NCBI GenBank assembly: GCA_903930085.1
Contig: CAIYXD010000559.1
Coordinates: forward strand, 1 to 11,713
Length of the DNA stretch: 11,713 bases
Direction of reading: 5' to 3'
Origin: an uncultured Flavobacteriia bacterium
Lineage (GTDB): Bacteria; Bacteroidota; Bacteroidia; Flavobacteriales_D; Crocinitomicaceae
Part shown: positions 1 through 7,373 of the stretch, piece after piece
Layout of the letters: each line of letters starts with the position of its first letter
Position numbering within the stretch: the first letter of the stretch is position 1
Notes under the pieces: generated by a model
Seen by the model: only the letters and a program-made list of their open reading frames with translations
What the model was told of the DNA's origin: nothing
Databases searched by the model: none
Position numbers and translations under genes: made by a program

Positions 1-849
1 CACATTAATTTAAAAAAACCTTTAGCAATTTTCGATTTAGAAACAACTGGTATTAATATAACAAGTGATCGAATTGTTGAAATCGCCATTATTAAAGTTC
101 ATCCAGATGGTGCGGAAGAGCGATATTGTCAGCGCGTAAATCCACAAATGCCAATACCGAAAAACATAAGTGAAATTCATGGCATTTACGAAGAAGATAT
201 TCTAAACGAGCCAACATTTGCAGAAATAGCAGAAACGGTAGTTGCATTCATTGGAGAATCTGATCTTGCAGGATATAATTCCAATAAATTTGATATTCCG
301 GTTTTAGCAGAGGAATTAATGCGCGTTGGGAGCACTTTTGATATCTCCAAAAGAAAATTTGTAGACGTTCAAAATATTTTCCACAAAATGGAACAACGAA
401 CATTGGCTGCCGCTTACCAATTTTACTGCAAAAAAGACATTGAGAATGCACACAATGCTTTATACGATGCGCAAGCTACTTGGGACGTGTTGAAAGCACA
501 AGTAGAGCGCTACGACGATTTAACAAACGATATTTCTTTTCTTTCAGACTTTTCAAAAGCGGGAAATTATAATTTATTGGACTTTGCTGGAAGACTTGCA
601 ATCGACGAGGATGGAAACGCAATCTATAATTTTGGAAAACATAAAGGAAAAACCATCAAGCAGGTTTCTTTAATTGAACCAGGCTATTATGGCTGGATGC
701 TAGATGCTGACTTTCCATTGTATACAAAGCAATGCCTGAGAAAAGAAATGGATAAAATTAAAAAAGCAAAGGAAAATTCTCAAAAATCAAACGATAACAA
801 GCAGAATATCGAGGCAAAATTGGAAGAATTAAAGAATAAATTTAAATAG
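1..849 (+). CDS. DEDDh 3'-5' exonuclease (DnaQ-like) with ExoX-like C-terminal domain, 5' partial
   Basis: The frame is open from base 1, so the first ATG inside it (148) is not the start: the residues before it hold the Exo I motif FDLETTG (D12 and E14, counting from base 1). Exo II is GYNSNKFDIP (D98) and Exo III is HNALYD (H151, D156), giving a full DEDDh active site for two-metal 3'-5' hydrolysis of nucleic acid. A separate C-terminal part has FGKHKGK at about 211-217 followed by an aromatic stretch (YYGWML), as in the small ExoX-like C-terminal domain. The tail is rich in Lys, Asn and Glu. 282 residues are visible and probably only a few are missing, because Exo I normally lies close to the N-terminus. 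Substrate (DNA repair or RNA) cannot be told. The next gene follows after 46 nt on the same strand, so co-transcription is likely. Confidence 0.9.
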   Translation, partial: HINLKKPLAIFDLETTGINITSDRIVEIAIIKVHPDGAEERYCQRVNPQMPIPKNISEIHGIYEEDILNEPTFAEIAETVVAFIGESDLAGYNSNKFDIPVLAEELMRVGSTFDISKRKFVDVQNIFHKMEQRTLAAAYQFYCKKDIENAHNALYDAQATWDVLKAQVERYDDLTNDISFLSDFSKAGNYNLLDFAGRLAIDEDGNAIYNFGKHKGKTIKQVSLIEPGYYGWMLDADFPLYTKQCLRKEMDKIKKAKENSQKSNDNKQNIEAKLEELKNKFK

Positions 850-895
850 CTTAAATAGATTTAGGAGCACAGTTTTTCCTCTAAAGTAAAGAAAA

Positions 896-1507
896 ATGAA
901 AATTATTTGTATCGGAAGGAATTATGCAGATCATGCAAAAGAAATGAAGTCGGAGTTACCAACAGAGCCGATTTTCTTTTTAAAACCGGATACAGCATTG
1001 TTAAAAAATGGCAATCCATTCTTTTATCCGGAGTTCACAAAAGACTTACACTACGAGTGTGAATTAGTGGTTCAGATCCAGAAAGTTGGAAAAAATATAG
1101 CCGAAAAATTTGCGCCAAAATATTATTCAAAAGTCACACTTGGAATTGATTTTACGGCGCGTGACCTGCAGCAAAACTGCAAAGAAAAAGGGCTGCCTTG
1201 GGAAATTGCAAAAGCTTTTGAACACAGCGCTCCAATCTCGAATAAGTTCATCGAAATCAGCTCACTTGACTTTGAAAATCTAACATTTGAACTCTATAAA
1301 AATGGAGAGAAAGTGCAAACTGGACACACTTCTGATATGATTTTTTCTATTGATAAACTCATCGCTTATGTTTCTAAATTCATGACTTTGAAAACAGGGG
1401 ATCTTCTGTTTACAGGAACTCCGGCAGGTGTCGGCCCTGTTCAAATTGGCGATAAATTAGAAGGTTTCTTGAACGAAGAGATGATGTTTGAATTCAATAT
1501 ACGCTAA
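896..1507 (+). CDS. Fumarylacetoacetate hydrolase (FAH) family protein
   Basis: 203 residues, the usual size for single-domain FAH proteins of the YcgM/FAHD1 type, which act on small acylpyruvates or oxaloacetate with a divalent metal. Visible family motifs in order are GRNYADHAKE (7-16), FFLKP (27-31), HYECEL (52-57, metal-ligand glutamates E54 and E56), GIDFTARDLQ (83-92, with metal-ligand D85), KGLPWEIAKAF (98-108) and the C-terminal GDLLFTGTPAGVGP (168-181). The ATG at 896 puts MKIICIGRNY at the N-terminus, exactly where this family begins; the leader is A-rich with no Shine-Dalgarno, normal for Bacteroidota. It lies 46 nt after the exonuclease and is convergent with the sugar transferase. 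The family call is firm. The exact substrate is not known; acylpyruvase or oxaloacetate decarboxylase activity is an inference from relatives. Confidence 0.92.
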   Translation: MKIICIGRNYADHAKEMKSELPTEPIFFLKPDTALLKNGNPFFYPEFTKDLHYECELVVQIQKVGKNIAEKFAPKYYSKVTLGIDFTARDLQQNCKEKGLPWEIAKAFEHSAPISNKFIEISSLDFENLTFELYKNGEKVQTGHTSDMIFSIDKLIAYVSKFMTLKTGDLLFTGTPAGVGPVQIGDKLEGFLNEEMMFEFNIR

Positions 1508-1551
1508 AAATAAAACGGAATAATTTGGTTACTTTAATTAACCTGAGAAAT

Positions 1552-2943
1552 TTATTTTCCTTTGGCTTTTAGGATGATTATAACTGTATAAAGCATAATC
1601 TTAATATCCAAAGCTAAGGTGCGATTCTTAAGATACAGTAAATCAAATTTCATTCGCTGCAGCATTTGGTCTACATTCTCAGCATAACCATATTTAACTT
1701 GTCCCCAGGAAGTAATTCCCGGACGAACTTTCGTCAAGTGCAAGAATTGTGGTTCTATTTGTACTATTTTATCAATGTAATACTGTCGCTCCGGTCTCGG
1801 TCCTACCAAAGACATTTCTCCCAATAAAACATTCATAAACTGCGGGAATTCATCAAGTCTCAATTTGCGCATAAAACGTCCAATTGGAGTTATTCGCGGG
1901 TCATTTGAAGAAGATAACTGCGGACCTGATTTTTCCGAATCAACAAACATTGTTCTGAATTTAATAATTTGAAATGGTTTTCCATTCAAACCAATTCGCT
2001 CTTGAAGGAAAAATATGGAACCTGGCGAAGACATTTTAACGCCAATAGCCAAAACAATGTGTAAAGGAATTAAAAGTAGCAGTGCAATAAATGAAAGAAC
2101 TACATCCAAAAAACGTTTGATTGCCTGCTGCCAAATAGGCATGGATTCTGCATTCACTTCTATTAAAAGTGCCCCAAAAATATTTGTCATTTTTACCGAT
2201 CCAGATAAAATATCATACATATCCGGTAAAATCTTGATGCTCAAATCCCCGCCTTCGATTCGCCCAATAATCGATTTTAATTTATCGTGTTCCACACTTT
2301 CCAAGGCAATAATAACTTCCTCGATGTTTTGCTCGCGTAAAACCTTTTCTAGGTTATCCGCATGACCAAGATATGGCAACCTATCTTCTAAAAGCTTATC
2401 AACACCATTGATATTTACAAAACCAACAAAATTATTTGTTCCTTTTCGCAATCCGATAATTTCATTGTACACTTCTACCGCTTTATCGCTTCCGCCAATC
2501 AACAAGGTTTTAAATCCATTTTTTCCAGAATGGATTCTATTCACCATAATCGAAATAAACAATAATCGAGGAAGGAAAGTGCATAGAAAATGAATCACAA
2601 AAAGTAGAAATATAGATTTGTAATAAAGCTGATAACCGGAAATATCGTCGTCTAACAGCAGTGTGAAAAAGATAAAAACCGAACCGATCAAGGAACCCAA
2701 AAAGGTAAGATTAAATAATTTAAACCGATACAATCGCTTGATTCTATGGTAAGTTCCTTGGAAATAATAAAGTAAAAGCCATAAAATTGGCAGTATAAAA
2801 ACACCCCAATAAAAAGATTCTCCAATGTTAAAATCAACTTTTTCGATGGACGTTTTTCTAAAATAATAAAAAACAACCCATGCTAAAGTAGCCATTAACC
2901 AATCCATTAGAATGAAAAAAACAACCAAAAGACGATTTTTCAT
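1552..2943 (-). CDS. Undecaprenyl-phosphate sugar-phosphate transferase (polyprenyl glycosylphosphotransferase)
   Basis: 463 residues with the long (WbaP/EpsE-like) phosphoglycosyltransferase layout. There are four predicted N-terminal membrane segments (about 7-27, 46-62, 78-97 and 109-132), a soluble Rossmann-like region starting at FKTLLIGGSDKA (about 144), a membrane or re-entrant helix at about 277-300, then the catalytic bacterial sugar transferase domain. Catalytic-domain marks are KFRTM, LRLDEFPQ (the conserved Asp-Glu dyad D364-E365), GPRP (381-384) and RPGITSWGQVKYGY. Such enzymes move a sugar 1-phosphate from a nucleotide sugar to undecaprenyl phosphate at the inner membrane, the first step of exopolysaccharide, capsule or O-antigen synthesis. 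The sugar is not predictable. The start is only 3 nt after the stop of the lipoprotein gene, suggesting translational coupling, in an apparent operon with the Gfo/Idh/MocA oxidoreductase. Confidence 0.93.
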   Translation of the reverse strand: MKNRLLVVFFILMDWLMATLAWVVFYYFRKTSIEKVDFNIGESFYWGVFILPILWLLLYYFQGTYHRIKRLYRFKLFNLTFLGSLIGSVFIFFTLLLDDDISGYQLYYKSIFLLFVIHFLCTFLPRLLFISIMVNRIHSGKNGFKTLLIGGSDKAVEVYNEIIGLRKGTNNFVGFVNINGVDKLLEDRLPYLGHADNLEKVLREQNIEEVIIALESVEHDKLKSIIGRIEGGDLSIKILPDMYDILSGSVKMTNIFGALLIEVNAESMPIWQQAIKRFLDVVLSFIALLLLIPLHIVLAIGVKMSSPGSIFFLQERIGLNGKPFQIIKFRTMFVDSEKSGPQLSSSNDPRITPIGRFMRKLRLDEFPQFMNVLLGEMSLVGPRPERQYYIDKIVQIEPQFLHLTKVRPGITSWGQVKYGYAENVDQMLQRMKFDLLYLKNRTLALDIKIMLYTVIIILKAKGK

Positions 2944-2946
2944 AGG

Positions 2947-3807
2947 TTAGAAATAAACTACTTTAATATTATCTAGAACAATTTTACCTTCGCTATCGTT
3001 TGAATCAATAAGCGCTTGAAAGGAGATTCTAAAATCTGCTTGTGCAGAGGAGTTGGAGACAACTTCTTTTAAGTCAATGTATATTTTTTTCCATTTAACA
3101 GAAGCAGGATCTTGGGGGTTCAGTTGTACGTTCTGGTTATTGATTACTGAACTTGGAGAAATAGCTATTAAACCTGTAATCAATGCATTCGTATTGTAAT
3201 AATCAATTTCCAAATACACTTCTTTTCCTATTTGAATATACGGTAATTGCTCTGTAAAAGCTACCCAAGTTGAATCGGTCAAATTCAAATTTACTTCGCC
3301 ATAATTGTTTCCGTATTCTAGAATTAAAGGATCTGAACCTTGCGATAATGCGGTTTGAGAATTGGGGTCTGTTATAATTTTAACTGCCGGATCTTCAAAA
3401 TCTTCTATCCAAAACTTAGTCACAGAAACATAGCGCGTTATAGGATTTAGAGTTAGAGTTTGATTTTGCATCAAGTTTGCATTGACTTCAAAAACCTCCA
3501 CAAAAGGATAGATCTTTTTTGTAGCAGCAATTCCATTATTTTTTATTGCAGGGTAAATTTTAATATTGACATTTCCACTCTGTAAAATTGGAATCTTGAA
3601 AGGAACTTCAAAAACACCAACTATTTTATCGTCTATATAAACCCAAGCTTCCGAGAAGTTGTGCGTTAATTCACCTGTTTGATTTTCTGAATTTGGATTG
3701 GCCACCAAGCTCCATTTCGTCACTTCAAGCCAGGCTGGATCTGAATTGTTTTTTATACACGATGAAGCGATTAAACCAACAAAAAGCAAAAATAGAAGTT
3801 GTTTCAT
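2947..3807 (-). CDS. Putative lipoprotein of unknown function
   Basis: 286 residues. The N-terminus is a lipoprotein signal: two-residue MK start, hydrophobic stretch LLFLLFVGLI, then the lipobox A-S-S-C with the lipidated cysteine at position 17, so an envelope lipoprotein is expected. The mature part has no motif I can name. It is rich in Asn, Thr and Val with alternating hydrophobic residues, pointing to beta-sandwich domains. A first part (about 35-125) contains AWVYIDDKIVGVFEVPFKI, which resembles PEGA-like or carboxypeptidase-regulatory-like beta folds, and a second part (about 135-286) ends in KIVLDNIKVVYF, a pattern common in jelly-roll, carbohydrate-binding-like modules. Those fold remarks are inference. 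It sits between an oxidoreductase (31 nt upstream) and a sugar-phosphate transferase (3 nt downstream), so a link with surface polysaccharide is plausible but unproven. Confidence 0.85.
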   Translation of the reverse strand: MKQLLFLLFVGLIASSCIKNNSDPAWLEVTKWSLVANPNSENQTGELTHNFSEAWVYIDDKIVGVFEVPFKIPILQSGNVNIKIYPAIKNNGIAATKKIYPFVEVFEVNANLMQNQTLTLNPITRYVSVTKFWIEDFEDPAVKIITDPNSQTALSQGSDPLILEYGNNYGEVNLNLTDSTWVAFTEQLPYIQIGKEVYLEIDYYNTNALITGLIAISPSSVINNQNVQLNPQDPASVKWKKIYIDLKEVVSNSSAQADFRISFQALIDSNDSEGKIVLDNIKVVYF

Positions 3808-3838
3808 AAATAGTAATCTGTAACTAAAACGCTATTTT

Positions 3839-4840
3839 TTACTGGTTATTGTCCACCAAAATAGAAGAAGTGGATTTTAATTTATCCAAAATTTGTTGTG
3901 CAACATCCAACGCTCTGAAACCATCCTCCAAAGAAACCAATGGTGTTGTATCGTTTACAATGGAATCGTGAAAAGAATTTAATTCTTCTTTTATCGCATT
4001 GATTTCGCCAATATCTGGTTTATCGAAGAAGATTTTCTTTATTGGCTTTCCTTCTCCCATATCGAAAACAATATCGAGTGGATTCGGCTCGCCTTCCACC
4101 GTTTCCATCCGAACGACTTCCAACTCTTTGGTTAAAAAATCGACACTGATGTATGCATCTTTCTGGAAAAAACGTGATTTACGCATATTTTTCATCGAAA
4201 TTCTGGAAGCTGTTAAATTTGCAACACAACCATTATCGAATTCAATTCGTGCATTTGTGATATCTGGTGTATCGCTAACAACAGCCACTCCAGATGCAGA
4301 AATCCGTTTTACGCCAGATTTTACAACACTTAAAATAATATCCAAATCATGAATCATCAAATCCAAAACAACGGGAACATCTGTACCACGCGGATTGAAT
4401 TGTGCCAAACGATGGGTTTCTATGAACATTGGTTTGGTTAAAAATGGCACGGCAGCTTGGAATGCGGGATTGAATCGCTCTACGTGACCTACTTGCACTT
4501 TTACATTCGCTTCCCGCGCCAATCCCATTAAAGATCGCGCTTCGTCTACTGTTTCTGTAACTGGTTTTTCAATAAAAACATGTTTGCTGTTTCGAAGTGC
4601 AAGCGAAGCAAGTTCTGCATGCGTCAATGTTGGTGTTACAATATCCACGCATTCCACCGCATCCAATAATTCCTGCATGGATTGAAAACGTTTCAACTGA
4701 AACTTTTCTATTACTTCCGCCGCATTCTCATCACTCGGATCATAGAAACCAACTACTTCAAACTGTTCTGTTAACTCAAGCAATAAGCGAATATGAATTT
4801 TCCCCAAATGCCCCGAACCAAAAACGCCAATTTTTAACAT
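3839..4840 (-). CDS. Gfo/Idh/MocA family NAD(P)-dependent oxidoreductase
   Basis: 333 residues. The N-terminal Rossmann fold begins IGVFGSGHLG (GxGxxG at 8-13) with D34 at the end of the second strand, favouring NAD. Next come the family signature EKP (91-93, in FIEKPVTET), GHVERFNPAF (118-127) and DLMIHDLDII (160-169), whose H164 is in the usual catalytic or substrate-binding position. The GHVERFNP signature resembles that of nucleotide-sugar dehydrogenases such as UDP-GlcNAc 3-dehydrogenases (GnnA, WlbA-like); that substrate is an inference. The neighbours, a lipoprotein and a polyprenyl sugar-phosphate transferase on the same strand, support a role in cell-surface glycan synthesis. The ATG at 4840 places the nucleotide-binding motif right at the N-terminus and lies about 10 nt after a predicted start of transcription. 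Confidence 0.9.
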   Translation of the reverse strand: MLKIGVFGSGHLGKIHIRLLLELTEQFEVVGFYDPSDENAAEVIEKFQLKRFQSMQELLDAVECVDIVTPTLTHAELASLALRNSKHVFIEKPVTETVDEARSLMGLAREANVKVQVGHVERFNPAFQAAVPFLTKPMFIETHRLAQFNPRGTDVPVVLDLMIHDLDIILSVVKSGVKRISASGVAVVSDTPDITNARIEFDNGCVANLTASRISMKNMRKSRFFQKDAYISVDFLTKELEVVRMETVEGEPNPLDIVFDMGEGKPIKKIFFDKPDIGEINAIKEELNSFHDSIVNDTTPLVSLEDGFRALDVAQQILDKLKSTSSILVDNNQ

Positions 4841-4857
4841 GTATCCGATTTTTTTTA

Positions 4858-4865
4858 CAAAGTTA
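4858..4865 (-). promoter_or_regulatory. Predicted Bacteroidota -7 element for the oxidoreductase-lipoprotein-sugar transferase operon
   Basis: On the minus strand this reads TAACTTTG, a perfect match to the Bacteroidota -7 consensus TAnnTTTG. It lies 17 nt upstream of the oxidoreductase ATG. I see no TTG at the expected -33 distance (the minus strand there has CTGAAA), so the promoter is only half supported. It sits in the 93-nt gap between the DinB and oxidoreductase genes. Confidence 0.45.
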
Positions 4866-4933
4866 ATGCTACCACTTTGAAAATTTCAGAAAGACAGATT
4901 GAATTATCAACAATCCAACCCTAATTAGAGGTA

Positions 4934-5464
4934 TTAATTCAAATTATTCGTTTGATCTAGATTTAAACCACCATAATACTCTGTGTTTTTATTGGTGAGC
5001 CATTTTGTGAGAAACGTAATTTGACCTGTATGGTAAGAAAAATGCTCAATTACATGCACCATAGCAGAAAATCCATTTACTTCAAATCCTTGAATGGTAT
5101 ATTTTTTCTCGATGGCATCGCTGCTTAGTTCCGATAAAGTTTGCTTCAAATTGACCTTTAAGTTTTCCAATAAAAAAACTAATTCCGATTTTTTTATTTT
5201 CGGATGGTGCATAAATTCCATATTTCGGTCGCGGTTATCTTCCCGATTTCCAATCCCTGATAAAATCCATTGTCTCGCATTTCCGCAAATATGCAATACT
5301 AAATTACCGATTGCCGGAATAGAAGTGTTTGGGGATTTCCATAGATCTTTGTCTTCTATCATTGACATGCAACGGTAAATTCTTTCATACGATTCGTTAA
5401 AAACGCGATTTTCAAATTCTTTTATCACTAATTCTGAGGAACTCATATTACAGTCTTGGTTCAT
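4934..5464 (-). CDS. DinB-superfamily protein (DUF1572-like)
   Basis: About 176 residues. The LVLHICGNARQWI stretch and the later EHFSYHTGQI stretch (H-x3-H) supply the three histidines typical of the DinB four-helix metal-binding fold, and SPN..IPAIGNLVLH with GIGNREDNRDRNMEF fits the DUF1572 subgroup. DinB relatives include bacillithiol and mycothiol S-transferases, but the function of this subgroup is unknown, so no reaction is assigned. Start choice: the frame stays open upstream through the antisense of tRNA-His, which yields a false N-terminus, so the start must lie after it. ATG at 5464 (MNQDCN, A-rich leader) is preferred; ATG at 5446 (MSSSEL) is the alternative and would give 170 residues. 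The gene is divergent from tRNA-His. I see no clear promoter of its own. Confidence 0.82.
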   Translation of the reverse strand: MNQDCNMSSSELVIKEFENRVFNESYERIYRCMSMIEDKDLWKSPNTSIPAIGNLVLHICGNARQWILSGIGNREDNRDRNMEFMHHPKIKKSELVFLLENLKVNLKQTLSELSSDAIEKKYTIQGFEVNGFSAMVHVIEHFSYHTGQITFLTKWLTNKNTEYYGGLNLDQTNNLN

Positions 5465-5502
5465 TTGATTTTCTAAAAATAAAAAAAAACTTGCTTCTAT
5501 CT

Positions 5503-5531
5503 TTGATAAAAATAGAATTTGACTATATTTG
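5503..5531 (+). promoter_or_regulatory. Promoter of tRNA-His
   Basis: TTG at 5503-5505 (within TTTG 5502-5505) is followed after 18 nt by TATATTTG at 5524-5531, a perfect match to the Bacteroidota -33/-7 pattern. Transcription would start near 5535, about 10 nt before the tRNA 5' end. Confidence 0.75.
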
Positions 5532-5544
5532 CACTCACAAAAAT

Positions 5545-5619
5545 GGTGGTTGTAGCTCAGTTGGTTAGAGCATCGGTTTGTGGTACCGAGGGTCGTGGGT
5601 TCGAGCCCCATCTTCCACC
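5545..5619 (+). tRNA. trnH: tRNA-His (anticodon GTG)
   Basis: The cloverleaf is readable: acceptor 5546-5552 with 5612-5618, D stem GCTC/GAGC, anticodon stem TCGGT/ACCGA around the loop TTGTGGT (anticodon GTG), variable region GGGTC, and T stem GTGGG/CCCAT around the loop TTCGAGC. The histidine identity pair is encoded: G-1 at 5545 opposite C73 at 5619. The 3' CCA is not encoded directly after C73, so it must be added. Odd point: acceptor pairs 5-68 and 6-67 are both U opposite U (5550/5614 and 5551/5613). The gene stands alone with its own promoter and terminator. Confidence 0.95.
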
Positions 5620-5625
5620 CACCAG

Positions 5626-5654
5626 AAGGCTGAGTAATTACTCAGCCTTTTTTT
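5626..5654 (+). terminator. Rho-independent terminator of tRNA-His
   Basis: A perfect 24-nt palindrome (5626-5649) with core GGCTGAGT/ACTCAGCC and a TAATTA-type centre runs straight into seven T's (5648-5654). It begins 7 nt after the tRNA 3' end. The opposite strand has no T tract after the hairpin, so it acts only on plus-strand transcripts. Confidence 0.9.
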
Positions 5655-5668
5655 ATTAACTTATTTTG

Positions 5669-5689
5669 AGGAAAAGAATTGTTTTTCCT
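5669..5689 (+). other. Hairpin in the prfC leader
   Basis: AGGAAAA (5669-5675) pairs fully with TTTTCCT (5683-5689) around a 7-nt loop GAATTGT, ending 20 nt before the prfC ATG. No T tract follows, so it is not a standard terminator. It may be leader structure or chance in AT-rich DNA. Confidence 0.3.
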
Positions 5690-5709
5690 TATTTGAAAAA
5701 AACAACTGT

Positions 5710-7302
5710 ATGCGGAATCAGGAAGCTATAGAAAAAAGAAGGACATTTGGAATTATCGCGCATCCCGATGCAGGAAAAACTACTTTAACGGAAAAACTGC
5801 TGCTTTTTGGTGGGGCAATTCAAACCGCTGGAGCTGTAAAAAACAATAAGATTAAAAAGACTGCGACATCCGATTTCATGGAAATCGAAAAACAACGTGG
5901 AATTTCGGTTGCTACTTCTGTAATGGCTTTTGAATACGGTGGAAAGCAGGTGAATATTCTCGATACTCCTGGTCACAAGGATTTTGCAGAAGACACGTAT
6001 AGAACACTTACCGCTGTAGATAGTGTAATTCTTGTAATTGATTGCGCAAATGGTGTGGAAACACAAACCGAAAAATTAATGGAAGTATGCCGCATGCGGA
6101 AAACGCCAGTGATTATTTTTGTGAATAAAATGGATAGAGAGGGAAAAGATGCGTTTTCTCTTTTGGATGAATTGGAAGATAAACTGGATCTTAAAGTAAG
6201 ACCGCTAACTTGGCCAATCGGTATTGGCGATCGTTTCAAAGGAGTTTACAATATCCACAACCAAAGTTTAAACCTATTCAAATCCAACAAAACAAAACGC
6301 GAAGAGGAAGTTGTATCTATTAAAGACCTAAACGATCCGCAGTTGGATGATTTGGTTACTCCAGCGTTTGCGAATGAACTACGGGAAGAAATTGAAATCA
6401 TTGATGGTGTTTTTGACACTTTTGACCGAGAAAAATACTTAAGAGGAGAAATAGCGCCTGTTTTCTTTGGCTCTGCCGTGAATAATTTTGGTGTGCAAGA
6501 ATTATTGGACACGTTTATAGAAATTTCTCCTTCGCCAATTGGACGGGAAACCGATGTGCGGTTCATCGAGCCGAATGAGCCTAAATTCAGCGGTTTTGTC
6601 TTTAAAATTCATGCTAACTTAGATCCAAAACACCGCGATAGAATTGCTTTTTTACGGATTGTTTCCGGAAAGTTTGAGCGCAATACGTTTTACCACCACG
6701 TTCGACTGAACAAAAATTTCAAATTTGCAAACCCAACTTCCTTTATGGCGCAAGATAAAAGTGTCATTGAAGAAGCTTTTCCTGGCGACGTTATCGGCTT
6801 GTACGATACTGGAAATTTCAAAATTGGCGACACCTTGACGGAAGGCGAAAAAATGATGTTCAAAGGAATTCCTTCATTCTCTCCAGAAATATTCATGGAA
6901 CTGGAAAATCTAGATCCAATGAAATCAAAGCAATTGGAAAAAGGCATCCGCCAATTAACCGACGAAGGTGTTGCGCAAATGTTTGTGCTACAGCCGGGAA
7001 ACCGAAAAATCGTTGGAACGGTGGGACAATTGCAATTCGAAGTTATTTCGCACCGTTTGCTGCATGAATATGGCGCAAATTGCCGATTTGTTCCTAAAAA
7101 TTACCACAAAGCGTGCTGGATTACAACGGATGATTTGCAGCAACTTTCTGATTTTAAACAAGCAAAAGGAAGCTATTTGGCGCGCGATAAAGACGATAAC
7201 CTTGTTTTCTTGGCGGAAACGTCTTTCTTATTGGCAATGGCGGAAAAAGATTATCCAGCCCTTACGTTCCATAAAACTTCTGAGTTTAAACTGGACGCGT
7301 AA
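5710..7302 (+). CDS. prfC: Peptide chain release factor 3 (RF3), GTPase
   Basis: 530 residues, almost the same length as E. coli RF3 (529). GTPase motifs in order: AHPDAGKTT (P-loop, 17-25), the switch I region with EKQRGISV (60-67), DTPGH (85-89) and NKMD (139-142). The beta-barrel and C-terminal domains follow, with RF3-like stretches GVFDTFDREKYLRGEIAPVF and QLQFEVISHRL. RF3 is a cytosolic translation factor that removes RF1 and RF2 from the ribosome after peptide release and helps in quality control. The ATG at 5710 gives the MRNQEAIEKRRTFGIIAHPD start usual for the family; the leader is AC-rich with no Shine-Dalgarno. The gene follows the tRNA-His terminator and so should have its own promoter, but I find no good TAnnTTTG in the 55-nt gap (best is TTATTTTG at 5661-5668). 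It is convergent with the HsdR-N gene. Confidence 0.97.
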   Translation: MRNQEAIEKRRTFGIIAHPDAGKTTLTEKLLLFGGAIQTAGAVKNNKIKKTATSDFMEIEKQRGISVATSVMAFEYGGKQVNILDTPGHKDFAEDTYRTLTAVDSVILVIDCANGVETQTEKLMEVCRMRKTPVIIFVNKMDREGKDAFSLLDELEDKLDLKVRPLTWPIGIGDRFKGVYNIHNQSLNLFKSNKTKREEEVVSIKDLNDPQLDDLVTPAFANELREEIEIIDGVFDTFDREKYLRGEIAPVFFGSAVNNFGVQELLDTFIEISPSPIGRETDVRFIEPNEPKFSGFVFKIHANLDPKHRDRIAFLRIVSGKFERNTFYHHVRLNKNFKFANPTSFMAQDKSVIEEAFPGDVIGLYDTGNFKIGDTLTEGEKMMFKGIPSFSPEIFMELENLDPMKSKQLEKGIRQLTDEGVAQMFVLQPGNRKIVGTVGQLQFEVISHRLLHEYGANCRFVPKNYHKACWITTDDLQQLSDFKQAKGSYLARDKDDNLVFLAETSFLLAMAEKDYPALTFHKTSEFKLDA

Positions 7303-7373
7303 AAGAGTTACGATTCCGACAGATTGGAAGATTCGTCCGAGACGTGCTATTGCTATCGAAGCAGTTTTACGTT

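Noticed and set aside
850..895. TTTAG...CTAAA inverted repeat and TAGATTTA as a possible terminator or promoter between the exonuclease and FAH genes
   Set aside because: The stem is short and interrupted with no T tract, and the -7 match is imperfect with no clear -33 element; simple co-transcription explains the layout.
1527..1543. GGTTA/TAACC hairpin between the convergent FAH and sugar transferase genes
   Set aside because: Only 5 bp of stem and no T tract on either strand, so I do not call it a terminator.
4597..4866. Plus-strand open frame of 89 codons
   Set aside because: Antisense to the start of the Gfo/Idh/MocA oxidoreductase and across its promoter, with no protein family features.
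4897..4915. GATTG/CAATC inverted repeat in the gap after the DinB gene
   Set aside because: A 5-bp stem with a 9-nt AT-rich loop and no T tract; expected by chance.
5465..5611. N-terminal extension of the DinB gene on the minus strand
   Set aside because: It is the antisense of tRNA-His and of its promoter (translation begins MGLEPTTLGTTNRCSNQL), a well-known artefact.
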